A DNA stretch of 11,340 bases. It comes from Arthrobacter sp. GTDB taxonomy: Bacteria > Actinomycetota > Actinomycetes > Actinomycetales > Micrococcaceae. The notes under the pieces were generated by a model that worked only from the letters and a program-made list of their open reading frames with translations, was not told where the DNA came from and ran no database searches. The stretch spans positions 1 to 11,340 of the forward strand of contig JASLAA010000113.1 of assembly GCA_030147325.1 (NCBI GenBank), read 5' to 3'. Of the stretch, positions 6,686-11,340 are shown one piece after another. The position numbers were made by a program, and so were the translations under genes. Position 1 is the stretch's first letter. Each line of letters begins with the position of its first letter.

Positions 6686-6691
6686 CAATTC
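6675..6691. promoter_or_regulatory. Predicted GntR operator upstream of pxpA (site 2)
   Basis: Read on the - strand it is GAATTGTTGAACAATCC. The 13-bp core ATTGTTGAACAAT (6677-6689) is identical to the core of the dyad at 1712-1730 in front of ycsG. It is the only other copy I found in the window. Confidence 0.7.
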
Positions 6692-6709
6692 AGCGGGGTC
6701 TCTCGGCGG

Positions 6710-6961
6710 TCACGCTTCCGATCGGAAGCCGGTGAATTTGTGCGAACCGTCGCAGTAGGGCTTGATGGCTGACGCCCCGCAGCGGCAGAGCGCCACCGTC
6801 CTGCGTGTCCGGGGCAGCTCTTCGCCGTCGGACCCGAGCAGTTCGAAGTCTCCACGGATCAGGAGCGGGCCGTCGGTACAGGCGACCACGCTGACCGGAG
6901 GATCGGCCGGGCCTCCCGGACCGCGCTCGGCCTGGCCGGACGGCGTCGGATCAGGGCTCAC
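6710..6961 (-). CDS. CDGSH iron-sulfur domain protein
   Basis: An 83-residue protein ending in CRCGASAIKPYCDGSH (59-74), an exact match to the C-x-C-x2-S/T-x3-P-x-C-D-G-x-H pattern. C59, C61, C70 and H74 are the three-Cys one-His ligands of a labile 2Fe-2S cluster. The N-terminal 20 residues are Pro/Gly-rich and look disordered. There is no membrane anchor, so this is a soluble bacterial type. The GTG start at 6961 overlaps the stop of the upstream diiron-oxidase-fold gene as GTGA, so the two are translationally coupled. A role in electron supply or cluster transfer to that partner is inferred. Confidence 0.92.
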   Translation of the reverse strand: MSPDPTPSGQAERGPGGPADPPVSVVACTDGPLLIRGDFELLGSDGEELPRTRRTVALCRCGASAIKPYCDGSHKFTGFRSEA

Positions 6962-8016
6962 CGGGACATCGCTTCCGCCGGAAGCAGCGATGAAGCTCCC
7001 GCGTCCCAGGCTGCCATGATGTGGGCGGTCATCAGGGCGTCGACGGCGAGCCCAGCGGCGGCACCGAACAGGACATCCTGCAGCAGCCGTGGATCGGCTT
7101 CGACGAGTCCGCCGGCCATGTCCCGTCCGGCGATCTGCTCGTGGACGGCGTCAGCCTCGACGTGCTCGTCGAAGTACCCGGTGACGTCCTCGCCGTACCC
7201 GAGCCGCCGGAAGCCTCGCGCGTACAGACCGTTCGGCCGCGACGAGGTCATCTCATAGGCAGCCAGGTGACCGACGATCGCGCCCCGCAGCCGCCGGTTG
7301 AGCCCGAAGAAGGACATCAGGTTGTTGGCTGCTAGCGTGACAGCGGGCACGGCATCGAGGTAGGCCCCATAGGAGTCCTCCATGCCGATCCCGCGCATCG
7401 TGCGGGCGAAGAGGGCCGAGTGCATCCGCGCCGGGAGGCCGTTCCCGTACTCGTCCGCCTGGATCTCCACGAGCGCCGCCTTCGGGCGCCCGGTGAGGCG
7501 CGGGATGGCCCAGGTGTGGGGATCGGCCTCCTTCAGCTGGAAGACCGACTTGTGGATGATGAACTCCCGGAGGTGGTCCTTCGTCGCCGTCTTGGCGATG
7601 AATCGGGACATGCTCGGACCCGAGTCCTCGCCGGTCATCCGGAAGAGTTCGGCGCAGACTGCTTCGCTCGTCGGGACCGGCAGGTCGCCGAGGACGACCT
7701 CCCTTCGGAGCCGGCGCTCGAAGGCCGCTTCGATGAGGTGCCGAACGCCGATCAATCCGGGGTTCCACTCCCAGTCGTCTCCTGCGCCGTCGATGCCGCT
7801 GTAGTGCAGCTCGTAGAGGCAGAACAGTGTGAGCTGCAGGTCCTCGTCCTGCAGGATGTCCGGGGTTTCCGCGACGGCCTCCTCGACGAGCACCCCCAGG
7901 CGGGCGAGCGGATCGTGCTGGGAGTCGACCGAGTCGGCGATCACCGCAAGGAGCAGTGAGCTGATTTCTCCGCGCGGGGAGGGCTGCTTCATCTCGAACC
8001 TCATTCTCATGGACAT
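6958..8016 (-). CDS. Iron-containing redox enzyme, heme-oxygenase-like diiron oxidase fold
   Basis: A 352-residue, mostly helical protein resembling the Haem_oxygenas_2 / iron-containing redox enzyme family. Candidate metal-ligand segments are ALVEIQADEYGNGLPARMH (181-199; E184, E189, H199) and YFDEHVEADAVHE (281-293; E284, H285, E287, D289, H292), which resemble the Glu/His/Asp sets of heme-oxygenase-like diiron oxidases. FCLYELHYSG (65-74) and WEWNPGL (82-88) are also typical. Such proteins bind two irons and activate O2 in varied reactions (desaturation, N-oxygenation, C-C cleavage); the substrate cannot be told. The first ATG at 8016 has a poor ribosome site. The ATG at 7992 (MKQPSPRGE) has TGAGG 6 bases upstream and is a good alternative start. 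It is coupled to the CDGSH gene by a 4-base overlap. Confidence 0.82.
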   Translation of the reverse strand: MSMRMRFEMKQPSPRGEISSLLLAVIADSVDSQHDPLARLGVLVEEAVAETPDILQDEDLQLTLFCLYELHYSGIDGAGDDWEWNPGLIGVRHLIEAAFERRLRREVVLGDLPVPTSEAVCAELFRMTGEDSGPSMSRFIAKTATKDHLREFIIHKSVFQLKEADPHTWAIPRLTGRPKAALVEIQADEYGNGLPARMHSALFARTMRGIGMEDSYGAYLDAVPAVTLAANNLMSFFGLNRRLRGAIVGHLAAYEMTSSRPNGLYARGFRRLGYGEDVTGYFDEHVEADAVHEQIAGRDMAGGLVEADPRLLQDVLFGAAAGLAVDALMTAHIMAAWDAGASSLLPAEAMSR

Positions 8017-8074
8017 GGCCTCGAGGCCCTGGCGTCGACACTAAGCCTACTTCGCTTCTGCCCGTCCTGGAGAG

Positions 8075-8140
8075 GCTGCCGGCAGCACGGACGACGACGC
8101 CGGACCGACGACACCTGGGTGCCCGCCGATCCGGCGTCGT
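8075..8140 (-). terminator. Inverted repeats downstream of the DUF4383 gene
   Basis: ACGACGCCGGA (8094-8104) and TCCGGCGTCGT (8130-8140) are perfect 11-bp arms around a 25-base loop. The 12-bp palindrome GCTGCCGGCAGC lies next to them at 8075-8086. They lie in the 190-bp gap between the DUF4383 stop and the next - strand gene. They probably end the catalase-DUF4383 transcript, though the long loop and lack of a T-run leave a regulatory role possible. Confidence 0.45.
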
Positions 8141-8206
8141 TCTGTCCATCCGCGGCGCTGGTGCCGCCGTTCTGCATCGACCGCCCCCGCGGCGATGACC
8201 CTGGGA

Positions 8207-8668
8207 TCAGGCGCGGTTGGTCTTGGCGCGGTTGTCGCGGGTCAGCAGCAACGCCAGTGCGACCATGCCGACGGCGAGGAAGAAGTGCAGCCAGTTGTCC
8301 GCGCTGTTCAGCGGCACGAAGTTGGCTGCCGAATCCTGCCCGATCACGAGCCCGTAGATCCACAGGACGGCGTAGATGATCCCGCCGACCAGCAGATAGT
8401 TCCGCGCTCCCGACACCGTCTTCGCCATCGCCAGGCCGGCGATGCCGAACAGGAGGTGCACGATGTTGTGGAGGATCGATACCTGGAAGATCCCGAGCAG
8501 CATGGCCTCGGACTGGTGCCCGGCGAACTCCATGGTGTCGTAGTTCGACGTGATGCCGGGGATGAACCCGAGGATGCCGACCAGAAGGAACACGATGCCC
8601 ACTGCTTGAGCCGCGCGCTGGACCTTGGTACGCCCGTTGTCCACGGTGCGATTGTTCGTACTTGTCAT
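8207..8668 (-). CDS. DUF4383 family four-helix membrane protein
   Basis: A 153-residue protein with four predicted membrane segments at about 22-40, 57-82, 90-110 and 124-143. The segments SILHNIVHLLFGIAGLAMA (64-82) and ARNYLLVGGIIYAVLWIYGL (88-107) are characteristic of DUF4383. The N- and C-terminal tails are basic and polar. GGAG lies 7 bases before the ATG at 8668. It follows the manganese catalase gene by 42 bp on the same strand, so it is probably co-transcribed with it. No biochemical function is known to me for this family; the context suggests an oxidative or envelope stress role (inference). Confidence 0.88.
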   Translation of the reverse strand: MTSTNNRTVDNGRTKVQRAAQAVGIVFLLVGILGFIPGITSNYDTMEFAGHQSEAMLLGIFQVSILHNIVHLLFGIAGLAMAKTVSGARNYLLVGGIIYAVLWIYGLVIGQDSAANFVPLNSADNWLHFFLAVGMVALALLLTRDNRAKTNRA

Positions 8669-8710
8669 GACGATCTCCTGTTCCTCGATAGGTGCGAGTA
8701 GTGCTGGTGG

Positions 8711-9592
8711 TTATTCGCGGTTGAGCTTGTCCTGTACGGTGCCGGCCATCTTCTCGACGGTGTTCGGGATCTCCGTCGTGCCGTAGAACCGGGAATCGGG
8801 GTGCGTGGGCGGCGGCATCGGTGCACTGGTCGTGGGACCCTCGTGGTACGTGAACTCGCCCTTGCCATCCGGCGTGGGACCCGACGCCCAGCTGCCTTCG
8901 GAGGCAGTCTTCCCGTCGGAGAAGTTCAGGTACTGGTAGGACACCTCACGTGCTTCCTTCTTGATCGGGAAGTTGCTCGGTACCGGCATCTCCTCCATCT
9001 TCGACTCCTGGAGTTCCCTGGCGGCGGCGGTCCACTGGTTCTGGTGCATGGTGTCCCGCGCGAGCAGGAACGAGAGCATGTCCCGGACTCCGTGATCATC
9101 GGTCATGTGGTACAGGCGGGCGACCTGAAGCCGGCCCTGCATCTCCGCGTTGGCATTGGCCGTGAAGTCCGCCAGCAGATTTCCGCTGGCGGTGATGTAG
9201 CTGCCCTGCCAGGGATTGCCGTTGCTGTCGGCCGCACGTGCTCCGGCTCCGGCGACGATGGCCTGCTGCATGTCCGTGCCACCGATGACGGCTGCTACCG
9301 CAGGATCCGCCTGGATGGAATCCTCGGTGATGCCGAGGGGGGCCTTCTCCAGCAGTTGGGCGATCATCGTCGCGAGCATCTCGACGTGGCCCATCTCCTC
9401 CGCACCGATCCCGAACAGCAGGTCACGATACTTCCCGGGGATGTGCGCGTTCCACGCCTGGAAGCTGTACTGCAGCGCCACGGTGATCTCGCCGTACTGG
9501 CCGCCGAGCACTTCCTGCAGCTTGCGCGCGTAGATTGCGTCCGGCTTGTCCGGCGTCGACTTGTACTGAAGCTCTTGCTTGTGGAAAAACAC
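8711..9592 (-). CDS. Manganese catalase
   Basis: A 293-residue non-heme catalase of the ferritin-like dimanganese family, disproportionating H2O2 to water and O2 in the cytoplasm. All five metal ligands are present: E35 in QYGEITVALQY, E66 and H69 in GAEEMGHVEML, E150 in NANAEMQGRLQVARLYH and H183 in ARDTMHQNQW. These correspond to E35, E66, H69, E148 and H181 of the Lactobacillus plantarum enzyme. Y42, a second-sphere residue there, is also kept. The C-terminal tail (from about 225) is Gly/Pro/Ser-rich. The start is a GTG at 9592 with GGAGG 9 bases upstream. It is the first gene of a unit with the DUF4383 gene and is divergent from the LEA-like gene across a 281-bp region. Confidence 0.96.
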   Translation of the reverse strand: MFFHKQELQYKSTPDKPDAIYARKLQEVLGGQYGEITVALQYSFQAWNAHIPGKYRDLLFGIGAEEMGHVEMLATMIAQLLEKAPLGITEDSIQADPAVAAVIGGTDMQQAIVAGAGARAADSNGNPWQGSYITASGNLLADFTANANAEMQGRLQVARLYHMTDDHGVRDMLSFLLARDTMHQNQWTAAARELQESKMEEMPVPSNFPIKKEAREVSYQYLNFSDGKTASEGSWASGPTPDGKGEFTYHEGPTTSAPMPPPTHPDSRFYGTTEIPNTVEKMAGTVQDKLNRE

Positions 9593-9601
9593 TGGTGTTT
9601 A

Positions 9602-9606
9602 CCTCC
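9602..9606 (-). promoter_or_regulatory. Ribosome binding site of the manganese catalase gene
   Basis: GGAGG on the - strand, 9 bases before the GTG at 9592. It supports the GTG start, from which the protein begins MFFHKQELQY as expected for the family. Confidence 0.7.
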
Positions 9607-9692
9607 CCACCTCGGGTCCTCCCCGGTCTGGACCCGCTCCTTCTGGAAGCGGCCATGGGAGGTCCTCTTGATTCGACGCTAGCGGCGCCCCT

Positions 9693-9790
9693 AGGATTTT
9701 TGGAAGATGCTAAGTGTACTTATTTTGAACTTGCGGGATTCGAAGAAAGAGCTTGCATCACGCAAGGTAAGCATGCTTAGCTTCAGTGAT
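9693..9790. promoter_or_regulatory. AT-richer divergent control region with repeated dyads
   Basis: The gap between manganese catalase and the LEA-like gene contains a block clearly richer in A+T than the surrounding genes. It holds TAAGTGTACTTA (9711-9722), the inverted repeat CTTGC-N5-GCAAG (9752-9766) and the perfect palindrome TAAGCATGCTTA (9768-9779). The first and third share the form TAAG-N4-CTTA, with 57 bp between their starts, and a further TAAG occurs near 9790. They are plausible operators for divergent stress-inducible promoters. I could not assign -35 and -10 boxes reliably on either strand. Confidence 0.45.
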
Positions 9791-9812
9791 AAGTCCAGCA
9801 CGAGATGCCGGA

Positions 9813-9833
9813 CCATCGCATCGGAAACGATGG
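9813..9833 (+). other. Leader hairpin before the LEA-like gene
   Basis: CCATCG (9813-9818) pairs perfectly with CGATGG (9828-9833) around a 9-base loop. It is about 40 bases before the ATG at 9874, so probably within the untranslated leader. A role in message stability or translation is only a guess. Confidence 0.3.
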
Positions 9834-9873
9834 AGCGTCCGCTCTCACGGCACGATCAACGTTAGGAAGAACC

Positions 9874-10746
9874 ATGACTACGCAGAATTGGCCGCAGGAT
9901 CCCCTGGTTCCCTCCACCACCGGGAACGAGTCCTCGACATCCGACCTGGGCGCGCACGAACTCGGCACCTCGGAATTCTCCGGCGGCACGTCGGGTTCCG
10001 ACTCGAAGACCTCCGCAGCGAAGGACCAGGCGAAGCAGGTCGGACAGGACGGCAAGGACGCAGCCAAGAACGTGGCTGGTACTGCTGCCTCCGAGGCGAA
10101 GAACGTAGCCGGCACCGCAGCCACCGAGGCGAAGAGTGTTGCAGCCGAGGCCGGATCGCAGGCGAAGAACCTGCTGGGCACCGTGACCTCCGAGGTCAAG
10201 AGCCAGGCCGGATCCCAGCAGCAGAAGATCACCGAAGGCATCCGGAGCATCTCCGACGAACTGAAGTCGATGGCCGAGAAGTCCGACAACTCGATGGTGT
10301 CGAACCTCGTCCAGCAGGCCTCGCAGCGGACGGACTCGGCCGCATCGTGGCTCGAGGGTCGTGACGCCACGGACATCCTCGAGGACGTCAAGGCATTCGC
10401 CCGGCGCAAGCCCGGAGCGTTCCTCGCCATCGCGGCGGGATCAGGACTCCTCGTCGGACGCCTGACGCGGGGACTCACGGGCAACCGCGAGTCCGGGAAT
10501 TCCTCCACCACGGGCCAGAACCTCGGTTCCACCGGGACTCCCTCCACCGGGACCTATGCCGGATACACCGAGGCCGACACCGACCTCTACAGCGGGACGC
10601 CCGCCACGGCGGCCTTCGGCGAGACACGTGGCCAGCACGTCGCCGACTCGAGCCCCGCGTTCGTGGATCCGGCCGACGACTACCCCACCATCCCGCCGGG
10701 CACGCCTCCCGTAGGCACCCTGCCGAATGACGGGAGCCTGCGCTGA
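9874..10746 (+). CDS. LEA-like 11-residue-repeat protein with DUF883-like membrane anchor
   Basis: A 290-residue protein starting at the ATG at 9874, which has AGGA 7 bases upstream; the longer frame from 9805 lacks such a site. Residues 1-50 are Ser/Thr/Gly-rich. Residues 52-117 are six tandem 11-residue repeats of the form x-A-K-N-V-A-G-T-x-x-S, with Lys at the third place of every unit (K54, K65, K76, K87, K98, K109), as in group 3 LEA proteins. An amphipathic region follows to about 172. Then FARRKPGAFLAIAAGSGLLVGRLTRGL (175-201, in two parts: FARRKPGAFLAIAAG and SGLLVGRLTRGL) resembles the C-terminal anchor of ElaB/YqjD (DUF883) proteins. The Pro/Gly/Thr-rich tail runs to 290. The stop overlaps the next ATG by one base. 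Membrane protection during drying or envelope stress is inferred. No enzyme motif is present. Confidence 0.75.
   Translation: MTTQNWPQDPLVPSTTGNESSTSDLGAHELGTSEFSGGTSGSDSKTSAAKDQAKQVGQDGKDAAKNVAGTAASEAKNVAGTAATEAKSVAAEAGSQAKNLLGTVTSEVKSQAGSQQQKITEGIRSISDELKSMAEKSDNSMVSNLVQQASQRTDSAASWLEGRDATDILEDVKAFARRKPGAFLAIAAGSGLLVGRLTRGLTGNRESGNSSTTGQNLGSTGTPSTGTYAGYTEADTDLYSGTPATAAFGETRGQHVADSSPAFVDPADDYPTIPPGTPPVGTLPNDGSLR
10027..10224 (+). repeat. Six 33-bp in-frame repeats encoding 11-residue LEA-like units
   Basis: Six consecutive 33-base units encode QAKQVGQDGKD, AAKNVAGTAAS, EAKNVAGTAAT, EAKSVAAEAGS, QAKNLLGTVTS and EVKSQAGSQQQ. Units two and three are nearly identical in protein, while the outer ones have diverged, suggesting expansion from the middle. 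Confidence 0.85.
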
Positions 10747-10808
10747 TGAGTGAGGCATACACGGGCGGCGCCCACCAGGCCGCCGCACCCCTTCCGTCGG
10801 AGGCGTAG
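10746..10808 (+). pseudogene. Severed 5' end of the holin-family gene (in-frame TAG)
   Basis: The ATG at 10746 overlaps the stop of the LEA-like gene by one base and opens 20 codons (MSEAYTGGAHQAAAPLPSEA), closed by TAG at 10806-10808. The same frame continues directly after the TAG with KRSANASVGELLGEVTKDL and the rest of the holin-family protein. This is where the N-terminus of such proteins normally begins, so the TAG probably reflects a nonsense change, for example from AAG, or a sequencing error. Confidence 0.65.
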
Positions 10809-10829
10809 AAACGCTCCGCCAACGCCTCG

Positions 10830-11198
10830 GTGGGCGAACTCCTCGGGGAGGTGACGAAGGATCTCTCCAAGCTGATGCGGCAGGAGGTCGCACTGGCGAA
10901 GGCCGAGGCCACCGAGTCGGCGAAGAACGCGGGGAAGGGCGCCGGCATGTTCGCCGGCGCCGCAGTGGGAGGCCACTTCGTCCTCCTCTTCCTGTCCCTG
11001 GCTCTCATGTGGGGCCTCGGAGCGCTCATGCCTCTCGGCTGGGCCGCTCTCATCGTGGCCGTGCTGTGGGGGATCATCGCCGCCGTACTGGCGCTGCAGG
11101 GCAAGAAGGAAATGAAGAAGGTCAAGGGCCTCCCCCAGACCGCGGAGACCGTCAAAGAGATCCCCCCGACACTGAAACCAGGTGAAGAGACACGATGA
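10830..11198 (+). CDS. Phage-holin-family (Act_holin/DUF1469-like) membrane protein, 5'-truncated
   Basis: From a GTG at 10830 the frame gives 122 residues. An amphipathic N-terminal helix (GELLGEVTKDLSKLMRQEV, then ALAKAEATESAKNAGKGAG) is followed by two membrane segments at about 38-62 and 67-89 and a basic tail ending LKPGEETR. This is the layout of the actinobacterial putative holin superfamily III proteins, related to E. coli YqjE, which are chromosomal and not part of a prophage. The intact gene should start at 10746, but a TAG at 10806 interrupts it. The GTG has no clear ribosome site, so expression would rely on reinitiation after the short leader or on read-through. The essential-looking part is intact. 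It overlaps the DUF3618 gene by ATGA, and the three-gene order parallels the E. coli yqjD-yqjE type modules. Confidence 0.7.
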   Translation: MGELLGEVTKDLSKLMRQEVALAKAEATESAKNAGKGAGMFAGAAVGGHFVLLFLSLALMWGLGALMPLGWAALIVAVLWGIIAAVLALQGKKEMKKVKGLPQTAETVKEIPPTLKPGEETR

Positions 11199-11340
11199 GC
11201 CAGACACCCGATGAGATCCGTGCAGATATCGAACGTACCCGTCAGGAACTGGGTACCGACGTCGATGCCGTCGCGGACAAAGTGAACCCCGCCAACATCG
11301 CGCACCGTCAGACCGAGAAGGTCAAGCACAGCTTCAGCAA
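11195..11340 (+). CDS. DUF3618 family protein, N-terminal part
   Basis: The ATG at 11195 overlaps the stop of the holin-family gene (ATGA) and the frame stays open to the window end, giving 48 complete codons. MSQTPDEIRADIERTRQELG (1-20), then TDVDAVADKVNP and ARQT-like IAHRQTEKVK, match the start of DUF3618 proteins (IRADIExTRxELGxxVDALADKVxP). The C-terminal membrane anchor expected in this family lies beyond the window. GGTGAAGAG upstream can serve as its ribosome site. It is the third gene of the LEA-like/holin/DUF3618 set. Confidence 0.9.
   Translation, partial: MSQTPDEIRADIERTRQELGTDVDAVADKVNPANIAHRQTEKVKHSFS

Noticed and set aside
6629..6688. N-terminal extension of PxpA from a TTG at 6688 or ATG at 6661/6640
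   Set aside because: These codons lie in the predicted operator or promoter, or lack a properly spaced ribosome site. The GTG at 6628 has GGAGG and yields the family-typical start MTIDLN.
7253..8149. - strand frame overlapping the diiron-oxidase-fold gene in another frame
   Set aside because: It is Arg/Pro-rich with no domain, and the overlapping frame carries the conserved metal-ligand segments.
9805..9873. Upstream start of the LEA-like protein at 9805
   Set aside because: The extra 23 residues show no coding character, and the ATG at 9874 has its own ribosome site.
10746..10808. The 20-codon frame as a regulatory leader peptide
   Set aside because: It continues in frame into the holin-family protein and matches that family's N-terminus, so a severed gene end is the simpler reading.
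10830..11198. Prophage or lysis cassette because of the holin-family gene
   Set aside because: This holin family is common on actinobacterial chromosomes next to DUF3618. No endolysin, tail, integrase or attachment site is present.

Overview
The window is GC-rich DNA (by eye well over 60% G+C) with densely packed genes, GTG starts, an Lsr2 nucleoid protein, and DUF3618, DUF4383 and actinobacterial holin-like genes. This points to a high-GC Gram-positive actinobacterium, most likely Micrococcaceae (Arthrobacter-like). The genus is inferred from gene content and family resemblance only. I saw no rRNA, tRNA, CRISPR array, insertion sequence or prophage.

Region 1 (1-1673, + strand): the 3' end of lsr2 with a strong terminator hairpin. 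A two-gene unit follows, made of a seven-unit BNR/Asp-box beta-propeller protein and, 9 bp later, a MoaD/ThiS-like protein ending in Gly-Gly. Why a propeller should be coupled to a ubiquitin-like sulfur-carrier fold is unclear, and this is the least explained pair here.

Region 2 (1674-6709): a 5-oxoproline utilisation locus related to the Bacillus ycsF-ycsG-kipI-kipA-kipR cluster. On the + strand is ycsG, an NRAMP-fold transporter lacking the usual metal ligands. On the - strand is pxpA, then a fused pxpB-pxpC, then a GntR/FCD regulator, in operon order. The two divergently placed transcription units (ycsG and pxpA-pxpBC-gntR) carry the same 13-bp dyad, ATTGTTGAACAAT, just upstream. At ycsG it lies exactly between plausible -35 and -10 boxes. 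I infer this is the operator of the GntR protein encoded in the locus. A degenerate GNAT acetyltransferase gene sits between gntR and ycsG.

Region 3 (6710-9592, - strand): redox and iron proteins. A manganese catalase and a DUF4383 membrane protein form one unit. A heme-oxygenase-like diiron-oxidase-fold protein and a CDGSH iron-sulfur protein, translationally coupled by a GTGA overlap, form another.

Region 4 (9593-11340): an AT-richer divergent control region with several small dyads, then a + strand set. It holds a protein with six tandem LEA-like 11-residue repeats and a DUF883-like membrane anchor, a holin-family (DUF1469-like) membrane protein interrupted near its 5' end by an in-frame TAG, and the start of a DUF3618 gene. 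With the catalase across the divergent region, this looks like a stress or envelope-protection neighbourhood (inference).
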